A stretch of DNA of 64,000 nt from an uncultured Prevotella sp. (GTDB taxonomy: Bacteria; Bacteroidota; Bacteroidia; Bacteroidales; Bacteroidaceae): assembly GCA_946415245.1 (NCBI GenBank), contig CAMKRS010000002.1, positions 124,001-188,000 of the forward strand, in the 5' to 3' direction. Of the stretch, positions 9,727 through 18,689 are shown in pieces. The notes beneath the pieces were generated by a model, which saw only the letters and a list, made by a program, of their open reading frames with translations, was not told the DNA's origin and did no database searches. Made by a program: the position numbers and the translations under genes. The number at the start of each line of letters is the position of its first letter. The stretch's first letter is position 1.

Positions 9727-10614
9727 CTAATTTAAATTTGAAGCAGAGGTCATCTTTATCTCATCAGGCATCTTGCAGAGGTCATCCAGGGTCTTGGCTC
9801 CTTTCCATACCACACGCCGATAGGTTCCATCGGGCATTAAGTCAATCTGCTCATAGCCTTCATCTGTCTTTCTGTTGCTGATGGTTCGCTTGTAATTGCG
9901 GAGATCTGGATACAACCACCAGGCACCATCGTCTTTATCCGCCAAGGTAAATTCTTCACCGTCAAAGTGAAGGATATCAAACCGGCCAGTATAGCGCAGA
10001 CAGTTCTCAAACTCAGAGCCTTTCTCATGATGTTCCATTACAGGGATGTACAAATTTCGTGAGCCCACATCATAATGAATACCAAACCTGTCAATATCCT
10101 CTCCTTCCTCATCAAACGGGAAGCCATCACTGGCAGCCACTAACTGATCGTACCACATACAACTGACCCTGCAATCCCATTGGTATTCATACAAAAAGAG
10201 CGTCAATGGCCGGAAGCCATACTCGTCGAAGACATATGTCTGGGCCTCATCAAAATGCAAAAGATGTCCACGTGAATAGATGAACAAATAGACCATGGAG
10301 CTGTCGGAAGCTACGATGGAATGTACCCGCTTGGGATAGGCTTCCATTTGAGGTTCGTAGTGGGTCAACGTGTCCACACATAATCCTTCTGGACCACGAT
10401 AACAACCAACCAAGGCATGGTGCAACGTATCCACCTCCATCCAAGCGAGTCCATCCTCAGAACGGACTTTTTCAGAGTCATCTGCCATACGCTCCTCACC
10501 AACCGCCAAGGAGGTTGTTGCTCCCTCACCTGCGTGGGAGCAACAACCCTGCAAAGGCAGTCCGGCCAGTATACTGACAATCAGACCGAAGATTGTATTA
10601 CTATTCATCACCAT
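9727..10614 (-). CDS. Hypothetical lipoprotein
   Basis: 295 residues, or 293 from the third codon, which is also ATG and gives a more typical signal. NTIFGLIVSILAGLPLQGC is a lipoprotein signal with lipobox LQGC. The mature protein is rich in aromatic and acidic residues (for example WYDQLV, DGAWWLYPDLRNYKRT) and ends with a poorly charged tail. I recognise no domain. It starts 2 bp after the WG-repeat gene stops, so it is the last gene of that operon. Confidence 0.65.
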   Translation of the reverse strand: MVMNSNTIFGLIVSILAGLPLQGCCSHAGEGATTSLAVGEERMADDSEKVRSEDGLAWMEVDTLHHALVGCYRGPEGLCVDTLTHYEPQMEAYPKRVHSIVASDSSMVYLFIYSRGHLLHFDEAQTYVFDEYGFRPLTLFLYEYQWDCRVSCMWYDQLVAASDGFPFDEEGEDIDRFGIHYDVGSRNLYIPVMEHHEKGSEFENCLRYTGRFDILHFDGEEFTLADKDDGAWWLYPDLRNYKRTISNRKTDEGYEQIDLMPDGTYRRVVWKGAKTLDDLCKMPDEIKMTSASNLN

Positions 10615-10616
10615 CT

Positions 10617-11738
10617 CTATTTACCAGATTCTTTTGTTTCAATATCACTATTATTGACCAACTTGCTGTTGCCATCCAGAAGAATACCACAATCGGCATA
10701 AAAGAACCGGCAATAATAGAGATTCTCGTTCACACCGTTTATGCTACTGAAGATTGGCAGGGTGAGAGGTCTACCATCGGGACTCATCAGACCACGATGG
10801 CCATCAAACGTGGAATAAGACTTGCATGGCGATAGCTTCTGTACATCTTCGCCATCACTCGTTGTCTCAGAGGTTGGGTAGTAAACTTCATCAACACCAC
10901 TACAGATAAACTTATACTTGAGTGTGCCGTCGTAGTTCAGCATACACATCGTGTAGTCTTTGAGTGCGACTGCGACACCCTGTTCCGTCAGTTCTATATC
11001 TCGGTATTCCACCGGGACGACCTGCTTTGCCGTCTTGTCGAGCAAGCCCTTCATTTCATCCTTGTTCAACAACCAGTAACCTTCATCCTTATGAGCGATA
11101 CCATCGTATTCAGGACGAACCACCCAATTACCTTTCCTGTCGATGATGCCCCACTTGCCTGACACATCGGTCATGGCGCAAAGGCTGTCATAGAAGAGAT
11201 AGCCCTCAGAGTAAATAGGATAGCGGAAACCCTTGTTGCTGATAACCACCTGTCCATGGGTATCGATAAACTTGATGGTGCTATCCTTCTCCATCACGGC
11301 TGCCAGACCCTCAGAGAAGAGCCAGGCCTTGGTATAACGTTCGGCAGGAATGACAGGACGTCCAGTACGGACATCGAGATAGCCACGATAGCCTTTGCTT
11401 GCATAACAGGCCAAGGTATCTTCGGAGGATGTGACAACCCACTTGACATCGCGAAGCACCTTCTTACCCGTGATATTGTTTTTAAGATAGCCATGACTGC
11501 CATTTTCATAGAAGGTAATGTTATCACTGACATCTTCAGTATAGTTAAACATCGCATAACGGTCGTCGAGGATGACCGAATGATATAAACCACTTAATGG
11601 CTGACGGCAGAAATGATAACAGCCATTGAAGAAACACAAAATAACGATTATACCAATCACATAAACAGCTACCTTCTTGAGATAGACTAACATGCGGAGC
11701 TTCCGCATTCTTGAACTAAAAACTTTCATGGTTGTCAC
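10617..11738 (-). CDS. WG-repeat membrane-anchored protein
   Basis: 373 residues, possibly starting at the fourth codon (ATG). One hydrophobic segment (VAVYVIGIIVILCFFNGC, about residues 24-41) anchors the protein. The rest carries WG beta-hairpin repeats such as KWGIIDRKGNWVVRPEYDGI followed by KGLLDKTAKQVVPVEYRDI. These repeats are common in Bacteroidota surface or periplasmic proteins and are thought to bind proteins or ligands. The gene lies 27 bp after a 190-aa gene and 2 bp before a lipoprotein gene, in an operon begun by a ClpX-like ATPase. Confidence 0.75.
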   Translation of the reverse strand: MTTMKVFSSRMRKLRMLVYLKKVAVYVIGIIVILCFFNGCYHFCRQPLSGLYHSVILDDRYAMFNYTEDVSDNITFYENGSHGYLKNNITGKKVLRDVKWVVTSSEDTLACYASKGYRGYLDVRTGRPVIPAERYTKAWLFSEGLAAVMEKDSTIKFIDTHGQVVISNKGFRYPIYSEGYLFYDSLCAMTDVSGKWGIIDRKGNWVVRPEYDGIAHKDEGYWLLNKDEMKGLLDKTAKQVVPVEYRDIELTEQGVAVALKDYTMCMLNYDGTLKYKFICSGVDEVYYPTSETTSDGEDVQKLSPCKSYSTFDGHRGLMSPDGRPLTLPIFSSINGVNENLYYCRFFYADCGILLDGNSKLVNNSDIETKESGK

Positions 11739-11765
11739 ATGTTTAAATTGTTAATACTATGTTGA

Positions 11766-12338
11766 TTATAATGCTGATATCAGTTCCATAAGAGCTATAT
11801 GTGATTTCACCTCGCGTAACACCTGAAGTAGCTTTTTCTTGTAAAGTGACACTATGCGCTCTCTTTCGGAGTCGACACTCTCCTGTCCTCCATCTTCTTG
11901 CTGTCTGATGATGGCAGAGTTGATCTGTTCATCGACATATATCTCAAACAAGCGGACGATATGAACATCAGATAGCTCATCCAAATTTCTGGTTACACCC
12001 TGACCTTCGAAATTAACCGAGATAGCCAGTTGCACCATTGGTCGTACTACAGGATTCTGCTTCCACTCTTCTTCAAGCGTCAATGTATACTCGGAGTAGA
12101 AAGAACCGAAGATGAGACTCAGCAACAGACCCCAATCATGATCTCCCTCGTCAGGGATGGCCACCTGAAAAGGCATCAAGAACAATGAGAGATAATCCTT
12201 ATAAAAAGGCTGATCCTCAACTGTCAGGCCATTCTGATTACCAAACAGCAGTTCATATTTCAGGGCATTCTCCCTCTTATTGGGATCCTTTTTCAATCTC
12301 TTGAAGAATGCATCATAATTAAATTCCAGCTTTTCCAT
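11766..12338 (-). CDS. Hypothetical 190-aa cytoplasmic protein
   Basis: 190 residues from the ATG at 12338 (MEKLEFNYDAFFKRLKKD); the frame also opens at 12359 but the extra seven residues add nothing recognisable. The protein has no signal or membrane segment, is acidic and mostly helical, and ends in a charged helix. I recognise no family. It overlaps the end of the ClpX-like gene by 20 bp, so it is translationally coupled to it and may be a partner or adaptor of that ATPase; this is inference from position only. Confidence 0.6.
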   Translation of the reverse strand: MEKLEFNYDAFFKRLKKDPNKRENALKYELLFGNQNGLTVEDQPFYKDYLSLFLMPFQVAIPDEGDHDWGLLLSLIFGSFYSEYTLTLEEEWKQNPVVRPMVQLAISVNFEGQGVTRNLDELSDVHIVRLFEIYVDEQINSAIIRQQEDGGQESVDSERERIVSLYKKKLLQVLREVKSHIALMELISAL

Positions 12339-13656
12339 CTTGCAGTTTCTTTTGAACATATTTCCTGTTTAAACGGATGATTCGCATTCCCTCGATGTCA
12401 TGCATCTCGTCTTCCAAGACTTGCCATAATATCGTTTTCAGTCCTCTGACACCCACCTGCTGTTCATAGGCAGCTTTGGCTATTTCTTCTGCACCATCTT
12501 TAGTGATGACCAGATGGATGTTGTGGCGAGAGAAGTAATTTCTGTAAAGATCCAGAGGTGATTCACGGGCCTGGAGCAGGATGTCTGCAAGTTGCTCTGC
12601 TGACAGATCATTGACTCTGACGAAATGTCCGATACGACCATATAACTCGTCGCTGCCAATCACCTTCTTCAGATCCTCCTTATTGACATATTCATATATC
12701 TGGTTGTCTGAGATGTCTTCATGGGCAGTTGATGTAAAGCCCGGAGCATTCAGAGCAAGTCTCTTCTGAGCGGCCTCCTTTAATGTTTCAAACATACCGC
12801 CTAATATGCAAGTGATCTTCTTGGCAGGAATCTGATTATATTTACAATCCTGACGGAATGAATCTGGATAGGTAATGATATTATTGTCATCGAGGAAAAG
12901 AAGGAGCTCCTCAAGCATCCGGTCGTCATAATTACCGTTTCCCTTGAAGAACTTGTCAACCTCATCAAAGTAAATGATGGCATTGTCAAGATCGTCCTCT
13001 TCATCCATATACAACTGAGTGAGTTTGTCCTTAAACTTCTCACCGACGATACCTTCAGGTACGACAGAGTTGCAATTGACAATGCCGAACGGTATGCCCA
13101 GTTTCTTTGCAAGCACCTGTATGCCATAGGTCTTTCCTACTCCAGAGGGGCCGTATACCAAGAGATTTGCTTTCGGCATATCTTCTGAATCCTCTTTTGT
13201 CCTCAGAATATGGGTGTAAATGGATAACGCAAGCTTTTTAGAATAGGCTCCTTGTCCTACTACATATTCGTCAAGCATCTCGGCGATCGTTTTCGGGGTG
13301 AGATAATCAGATGCTATCTCCTCCAACTTGATGTCCGTTGAATCAATCAAAGAGAGAATGTCAGCAAGAGAGGCTTTACCATAAACACTTTCCCACTGAC
13401 GGATGTGTTCTTTAGCCTGACTGCGGATATCTTCTCTATATTCTATGCTGACAGACTCCTTGGCCCTCTCCTTATAGAGAGCCAGACTCTCTTGGAGGTT
13501 GGCACGTATCAACTCCTTCTCCTCCTCCGTCTTGTTTTTCAGTGCATTGGTTATTTTGCGACACATCTCAATGCTCATTGACGGATTAGAAAAGAGCAAA
13601 CGTCTGATGGTGTTATCCATCAGACTGGTCTTGTTTTTGGACTTCACTGATTTCAT
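12319..13656 (-). CDS. ClpX-like AAA+ ATPase without zinc domain
   Basis: 445 residues. Walker A GPSGVGKT lies at about residue 170, Walker B IIYFDEVDK at about 228, and a sensor-2 arginine in VGVRGLKTI near the C-terminus. The layout matches the ATPase core of ClpX. The first 120 residues are helical and contain no Cys-rich zinc-binding domain. The pore loop that reads GYVG in ClpX is GIVG here, and the ClpP-docking IGF loop region reads PGF. It may therefore remodel proteins without ClpP; that is inference. It is the first gene of an operon with a 190-aa protein, a WG-repeat protein and a lipoprotein. A 42-bp palindrome abuts its start codon. Confidence 0.8.
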   Translation of the reverse strand: MKSVKSKNKTSLMDNTIRRLLFSNPSMSIEMCRKITNALKNKTEEEKELIRANLQESLALYKERAKESVSIEYREDIRSQAKEHIRQWESVYGKASLADILSLIDSTDIKLEEIASDYLTPKTIAEMLDEYVVGQGAYSKKLALSIYTHILRTKEDSEDMPKANLLVYGPSGVGKTYGIQVLAKKLGIPFGIVNCNSVVPEGIVGEKFKDKLTQLYMDEEDDLDNAIIYFDEVDKFFKGNGNYDDRMLEELLLFLDDNNIITYPDSFRQDCKYNQIPAKKITCILGGMFETLKEAAQKRLALNAPGFTSTAHEDISDNQIYEYVNKEDLKKVIGSDELYGRIGHFVRVNDLSAEQLADILLQARESPLDLYRNYFSRHNIHLVITKDGAEEIAKAAYEQQVGVRGLKTILWQVLEDEMHDIEGMRIIRLNRKYVQKKLQDGKAGI

Positions 13657-13698
13657 GTCTCTTTGTTTTTATAACGACGTTATATAAAACAAAGAGAC
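13657..13698. promoter_or_regulatory. 42-bp near-perfect palindrome at the start of the ClpX-like gene
   Basis: The arms GTCTCTTTGTTTT-TATAACG and CGTTATA-TAAAACAAAGAGAC pair almost completely around a 2-base centre, with one bulged T. The palindrome ends one base before the ATG at 13656. It could be an operator, or a 5' hairpin in the message that controls access to the start codon. Confidence 0.55.
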
Positions 13699-13731
13699 TT
13701 TTATACATCTATTTCTAACATCCCACAACAA

Positions 13732-13773
13732 AAAATCCCCTCGCAGACTTCCCAGAAGCTGCGAGGGGATTTT
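13732..13773 (-). terminator. Intrinsic terminator
   Basis: A 15-bp stem (AAAATCCCCTCGCAG with its complement) encloses a 12-base loop. Read on the minus strand it is followed by a run of T. It lies just downstream of the stop of the 94-aa gene and ends the AAA+ transcript from 16.4 kb. Confidence 0.85.
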
Positions 13774-13807
13774 ATATTTCACATTTTGTGTTACACATTT
13801 TGTGTCA

Positions 13808-14092
13808 TCACATCATCATAGCCTTGACATCGCGGACGATGCGGATGGGGGCAGCGTATTCGCGGGCGATGTCATCGCCAGACTTTTCAAGGACATAGAT
13901 GACTGGGGCGCTCAGCAGTTGCTCGCGGGCAGCGGAGCAGATATCATTGAGACGGATATTGCTGAACCAGTCGCGGAAGAGTAAGGCGGTGTCTCCACCG
14001 TCGTAGATAAACATAGGGCCATCAGGCTCACAGTCCTGCGGTTCAATGACCAACAGGAGATCATTGTCTGGGTCTTGTAAGATCTGATACAT
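13808..14092 (-). CDS. Hypothetical 94-aa protein
   Basis: 94 residues, acidic, with no signal peptide or membrane segment. The sequence begins MYQILQDPDNDLLLVIEPQD and ends IRIVRDVKAMMM; I recognise no family. It starts 25 bp after the CbbX-like AAA+ gene and is followed by a strong terminator, so it is the second and last gene of that transcript. It may be a small partner of the ATPase, which is inference from position. Confidence 0.55.
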   Translation of the reverse strand: MYQILQDPDNDLLLVIEPQDCEPDGPMFIYDGGDTALLFRDWFSNIRLNDICSAAREQLLSAPVIYVLEKSGDDIAREYAAPIRIVRDVKAMMM

Positions 14093-14117
14093 GAAAATAA
14101 GTATTTGATGAAGGCGC

Positions 14118-16385
14118 CTAGGCGCTGAAGCCCACCTTATGGCGGGGCTTCAGGGCTGTGGCTTTGGGGTTGAACTTGGTATAAGCCTGACGGATATCGG
14201 CGACCTCGATGGTCTGATAATCGTCGGAGGCGGAATGAGAGAGACGGCTGGCCATCGCGGGGATGATGCCGTGGGCAACGAACTGCTCCACCCATCGTGC
14301 ATTGCTGAAGTTGTCGTCGCGCTGGGCGTAGGCCTTGGCGATGCACTCGCGGAGCACAGCCTCAGACTCGGGCGTGAGCAGGTAGTCGTCGTGCTGCAAC
14401 AGCCGGCAGGCAATCTCGTAGAGCTGCCTGGCATCGTAATCCTTGAACTGGTACTTGTAGGGGAAGCGTCCCATCAGTCCGGGATTGGTGTTGAGCATGG
14501 CGTCCATCTCCTTGAGATAGCCCGCGAAGATGACCAGCATGTCGGGATTGGGCTGCGCGAGCACGGTGAGCAGCGAGTCGATGACGCGCGCTCCGAAGTC
14601 CTTGCGGTCGCTGGCACCGTCGGAGAGGGTGTAGGCCTCGTCGATGAAGAGCACATTGCCGCGGGCCTCGTCGAGCACGGCCTTCATGTTCTCTTCGGTC
14701 TCACCGATGTAACGTCCTACGAGACGCGTACGGTCGACGGCGATGACCTCTCCCTTCGAGAGCAGTCCTAAGGCACGGTAGATCTTGCCGAGTTTCTTGG
14801 CGACGGTGGTCTTGCCGGTGCCGGGATTGCCGGTGAAGATGCAGTGGAAACAGGCCTTCTGCGAGGTGGTCAGTCCGCGACGGCGCCGTTCTGCGAAGAA
14901 CGTGGTGTTGTCGGCCATCTGACGGATACCCTGCTTCACCTCGTCGAGTCCCACCATCTCATCCAGGTCCTTGAGACACTGCTCGTAGGTGGACTTGGTG
15001 CTGGTGAGCTGGTCGATACAGAGGTCCTGCAGCTCCAGCTGGGGCAGATGTTCGTCGTTGATCTCCTGATAACAACGGGCTAGATAGCGTGGTTTGACCT
15101 GTTCGATGACGAACTGTCGGATGTCGTGCATCGTCCAGGTAGAGAGGATACCCTTGCGACAACCTTCGAGCAGGGCGTGTGCCAGACCGTCCATCGCATC
15201 GATGGAGCAGTAGAGGCGTTCGTCCTGAAGGGCTGCGAAGAAGGCGTGCACCGTCTCAAACTCCTTGTAGGACTCCTGTTCCAAGCGGTGGTCGCTGGGG
15301 AAGAAGGCCCCGAGGGAGGGAAACATGTTGAGCACGGCCTCAATATCGGCCTTGGCACCGCAGATCCAGAGCAGATACTCCTTCTCGTTGGGGCGGACCT
15401 TATCGATGATCTTCTTGACGATGATCTTGCCGCCCGTGGAAAGGAGTGCCCCCGGATTGGTGAGGCAGAAGACATGTTTGCCCGTGGCGCACAACTCCTC
15501 GAAGAGCATCTCGTAAGGATTGTTACGGGAGGCGTCGAAGAGCAGGCTGCAATCGAGGTGGGTGAAAGCATAGTCATCGGCCACGAGCGTGTGCAAGCGG
15601 TAGAGGTCGTCGGAGGTGAGGTCGCGGTTGCGCGTCATGACCAACAAGTGGCCCTTCGAGCAGAGCGCCTCGCCGCGCATGCCCTTGCGGAACTCGTTGT
15701 AGACCTCAAACTGCCTCTGGCTCACGATAAAGCGTCGGATCTGAGCCATGCCAGGACGCTGGGCCACTAGGGACCAGTCGTAGCTGTAGCCGTCGAGCGT
15801 GCAGGTGAGGATGTCCTCACGACTGCAGGGCAGACAGGGCTTTGGCTCGTAGACCGTAGCTTGCAGCTGGTCGTCGAGGGTGAAAGGCATCTCAATGAGC
15901 GAGTCATCGCTGTTGTCACGGATGTAGAGCACATACCTGCCAGGCAACCAGATGGCGAAGCTCATCATGGTGAGCGCGATCGTCTGAGGCGATGGGTGCT
16001 CGGTCTCATGATAGGCCTTGGTGCAGGCCATCGGGTAATAGTCCTCAGCCATGATGTTCAGCTTGAAACGCTCGTCGGCGAAATCAGAGTCCTCCTGTCC
16101 GTGGATGGTCACCTCAATGTCGCCATTGACGTAGGTAGGTCCAAAGAGACGGGGTTGGACGCGGATCTCCACCTTGGTAATCTCAGGGATGTAGAGGCGC
16201 TCGCCTCCGAAGTGGGGTACGCCGTTGTCGCCGTCGTCCTCATCAGCATCGCCGTCTTCATCCGTGTCTTCATCATCGGTATCAGAATCATCAGAGGATT
16301 TTTCGTCAGCCAGGAAACCCTGGACCAACTTTTCGAATTCTTCATCTAACGGCTCGTTGTCGAGCTTCATAACATTCTTCTTCAT
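14118..16385 (-). CDS. CbbX/SpoVK-like AAA+ ATPase with acidic N-terminus
   Basis: 755 residues from the ATG at 16385 (MKKNVMKLD); the frame runs upstream to 16478 but that part is poorly coding. Residues about 20-55 are nearly all Asp, Glu and Ser, followed by a beta-rich domain to about 180. Residues about 230-480 look like a degenerate AAA domain without Walker motifs. The C-terminal domain carries Walker A GNPGTGKTT (about 515), Walker B VLFIDEAYTL (about 575) and the FAGYLKEMDAMLNTNPGL segment typical of CbbX/SpoVK proteins. Such ATPases remodel partner proteins; the partner is unknown here. GC content appears clearly higher than in the tubulin-like operon. Confidence 0.8.
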   Translation of the reverse strand: MKKNVMKLDNEPLDEEFEKLVQGFLADEKSSDDSDTDDEDTDEDGDADEDDGDNGVPHFGGERLYIPEITKVEIRVQPRLFGPTYVNGDIEVTIHGQEDSDFADERFKLNIMAEDYYPMACTKAYHETEHPSPQTIALTMMSFAIWLPGRYVLYIRDNSDDSLIEMPFTLDDQLQATVYEPKPCLPCSREDILTCTLDGYSYDWSLVAQRPGMAQIRRFIVSQRQFEVYNEFRKGMRGEALCSKGHLLVMTRNRDLTSDDLYRLHTLVADDYAFTHLDCSLLFDASRNNPYEMLFEELCATGKHVFCLTNPGALLSTGGKIIVKKIIDKVRPNEKEYLLWICGAKADIEAVLNMFPSLGAFFPSDHRLEQESYKEFETVHAFFAALQDERLYCSIDAMDGLAHALLEGCRKGILSTWTMHDIRQFVIEQVKPRYLARCYQEINDEHLPQLELQDLCIDQLTSTKSTYEQCLKDLDEMVGLDEVKQGIRQMADNTTFFAERRRRGLTTSQKACFHCIFTGNPGTGKTTVAKKLGKIYRALGLLSKGEVIAVDRTRLVGRYIGETEENMKAVLDEARGNVLFIDEAYTLSDGASDRKDFGARVIDSLLTVLAQPNPDMLVIFAGYLKEMDAMLNTNPGLMGRFPYKYQFKDYDARQLYEIACRLLQHDDYLLTPESEAVLRECIAKAYAQRDDNFSNARWVEQFVAHGIIPAMASRLSHSASDDYQTIEVADIRQAYTKFNPKATALKPRHKVGFSA

Positions 16386-16701
16386 AAAAGAAATTTGAAT
16401 TTGAAAAACATGTGTTTTTGAATGCCCCTTTGTGTAAAGGGGCGCAAGAGATGCTTGAACATTGTAGCAAAATGTCAAAGAGCGTACGTTCCCGCCAGCC
16501 TATGACGGCCGGTGCATACTAAATGAAATGAATGTTTGCGATCAGATAGTTACTTGATTGTCATGCGTTTTAAATTTTCCGGCGGCAAAGATAGGAAAAA
16601 TTCCCAGTAAGTTCCAAGAAAAATTGGGGAAATTTTATGCGCAGACAGCATTTTTAACACTTCCTCGCGTGCGAAATAATATGAGGTACGCGCAGGAGGG
16701 G
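16386..16701 (-). promoter_or_regulatory. 316-bp gap: promoter and structured leader of the CbbX-like gene
   Basis: No gene is visible. TATCTTTG on the minus strand (16586-16593) fits the -7 box, with TTG at 16615-16617 as a possible -33 element (21-bp spacing). The resulting leader of about 190 nt holds a perfect hairpin (GCCCCTTT-gtgt-AAAGGGGC, 16424-16443) and an AAAAACA/TGTTTTT dyad (16404-16419). Neither is followed by a T run, so they look regulatory or stabilising rather than terminating. Confidence 0.45.
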
Positions 16702-18642
16702 TTACTCGCCGCCAATGGGGAGTTCGATGATGAACCTGCAACCAGCTTTGTAACTGGTGTCAAGAGTGATGTCGCCACCGAGGTTCTTGAGATGACGTTT
16801 GGCAAGGGAGAGACCCAAGCCAAGACCTTCTGAGAGGTCGTTAACCTTGGTGAACATCTCAAAGAGGTGGTCCACATATTCATCAGCGATGCCTGGACCG
16901 GTATCCTCGACGATGAAATACACCTTGTCGTCTGTACGATTGATGCGCATCGTGATGTGCTGACCATCGGAATACTTTGAGGCATTATAGAGCAGTTCGC
17001 GGAGGCTGCGCATGAGGTAGAGGCGGCTGGTGTGGATATTGAGGTCATCGGACACATCGGTTAGGAAATTAACAGGAGTATCGGGAAAATGCTTGAGATT
17101 CTCTGAGACGCAATAACGGGCGAGATCGTTGCAATTTACCTCTTCATCGCGGTTGGCATAGGTCTCCTCGGTGATACCACGGGCAGAACTGTCGAAGAGC
17201 ATGAGTACCATACGGTCGAGCATCTGGGCGTTGTGGCGCATCATATCGGTGATGCCCTTGACCTCCTCCTCAGACATAGCAGACTTACTCTCCTTGAGCA
17301 CCTGCGAGAAGCCCATGATGATGTTCAAGGGCGTACGTATCTGGTGGCACACGTTCTGGATGAACAGTGACTTCTGACGGTTGGACTCCTTAGCCACCTC
17401 ACTGATACGGACGAGTTCCTCATTGCGTCGCTCAGCCTCGATGTTCATCTGCTGGATGTCGCGAATATGATGGTCCAACGATTCCTGCATGGTGGCGAAA
17501 CTGTTCTGCAAACGGCCCACGACATCGCGGTGGCGCGTGCGTTCAGTGGTCTCGTCGTAATGGCCATCGGCAATGCGCTGCAACTTTTTTGCAAGGTTGT
17601 AGAGGGGGCGGATGGCTTGGGTCACGATGAAGCTGCTGAAGAACAGGATGAGCACCAGACCGATGATGAGGAGGGCAGAGACGATGTAGGCCAGGAGGTT
17701 GTAGCTGCGGAGGAGGGTGCGCTCGGGGGTGACGAGGGCAAGACTCCAGTTGGTGTCGGGCACAGGCTGATAAGTGACGATGCAGGGCACGCCCTTGATC
17801 CTGACGCTCATGCTGCCTTGCTGCCCGGTAGTCATCTGATGCCCCAGAGCGATGATATCGGGATTCTTGTCGGGATCGGCATCGGTGAAGATGGTCTTCG
17901 TGAAGAGTTGTGTAGAGTCAGGATGCAGATAGAAGCGTCCTTCGTCGCCAATCATGAAGAAATAGGAATCGGCAAAGGAGGTCTCGGTAGTGAAGATCCT
18001 CGACAGGCGAAACAACGAGATATCGGTGGAGATGATGCCCAGTAAGCTCTTATCGTCGCGGTAGAGGGGCTTACAGTAGGAGATAACCATACCATCAAGG
18101 GCGAGTGCCAGGCTATCGCTTTCATCGTAAAACGCCGTCCAGCAGGCCTTACCCTCACGCTTGGGTTGTTTGTACCAGACCCTACTAAAGTATTCGTACT
18201 TCTCCTCAATGGCGGTTATGATGGTATCTCTCATTCCCTTTAACGAGTCCTGCCTATTATGCACGGAATAGACAGAGAAATAACGGCCGTATTGGGGGAA
18301 GGTCTCGGGTTCGAGACTGACGGAGCAGCCATCAACATGACCATTCATGGTGACGACATAACTGGTATATGTGAACAACGAATCTGGGTGGAGATTGGCC
18401 ATGACATCACAGGCGGTGAGTTCGGTGGCGGTCTCCGCGATGTTCATATAACGATGGATGCGCTGCATGGTGGTGTTGACTATACTCTCTGCATGCTTGG
18501 TGGCCTCGCGCTTGACTTTGTTGCGCGACTGCACAAAGAGGATGCCCAACGCCAGCATAAAGATGGGGATGGCCATCAGCAGGATGCCGAGGCTGAGCTT
18601 CCAGGAAAGCGACTGGCGGATATGTTTGACTATATTGCGCAT
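16702..18642 (-). CDS. Cache-HAMP sensor histidine kinase
   Basis: 646 residues. A membrane segment at about 15-36 and another at about 315-340 bracket a periplasmic Cache-type ligand-binding region. A HAMP linker follows (RPLYNLAKKLQRIADGHYDE), then a HisKA helix with the phospho-acceptor in NVCHQIRTPLNIIMG (His433) and a complete HATPase domain (DTGPGIADE, LGLGLSLAKRHL). There is no receiver domain and no response-regulator gene nearby, so its partner lies elsewhere. The gene follows, after 34 bp, a close paralogue that lacks the kinase core, and both lie downstream of rnr on the same strand. The ligand is unknown. Confidence 0.9.
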   Translation of the reverse strand: MRNIVKHIRQSLSWKLSLGILLMAIPIFMLALGILFVQSRNKVKREATKHAESIVNTTMQRIHRYMNIAETATELTACDVMANLHPDSLFTYTSYVVTMNGHVDGCSVSLEPETFPQYGRYFSVYSVHNRQDSLKGMRDTIITAIEEKYEYFSRVWYKQPKREGKACWTAFYDESDSLALALDGMVISYCKPLYRDDKSLLGIISTDISLFRLSRIFTTETSFADSYFFMIGDEGRFYLHPDSTQLFTKTIFTDADPDKNPDIIALGHQMTTGQQGSMSVRIKGVPCIVTYQPVPDTNWSLALVTPERTLLRSYNLLAYIVSALLIIGLVLILFFSSFIVTQAIRPLYNLAKKLQRIADGHYDETTERTRHRDVVGRLQNSFATMQESLDHHIRDIQQMNIEAERRNEELVRISEVAKESNRQKSLFIQNVCHQIRTPLNIIMGFSQVLKESKSAMSEEEVKGITDMMRHNAQMLDRMVLMLFDSSARGITEETYANRDEEVNCNDLARYCVSENLKHFPDTPVNFLTDVSDDLNIHTSRLYLMRSLRELLYNASKYSDGQHITMRINRTDDKVYFIVEDTGPGIADEYVDHLFEMFTKVNDLSEGLGLGLSLAKRHLKNLGGDITLDTSYKAGCRFIIELPIGGE

Positions 18643-18645
18643 CTC

Positions 18646-18689
18646 TAATTATCAATTATCCATTGTCCATTATCAATTATCCATTATCC
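18646..18689. repeat. Heptamer array (CAATTAT/CCATTAT/CCATTGT)
   Basis: About six 7-bp units of mixed type stand in a row between the two sensor genes. The stop codon and last codons of the upstream sensor gene (ending DNG) lie inside the array. Confidence 0.85.

Noticed and set aside
16386..16701. Small open frames in the gap after the sensor kinase
   Set aside because: They overlap the promoter and hairpins and show no coding pattern.
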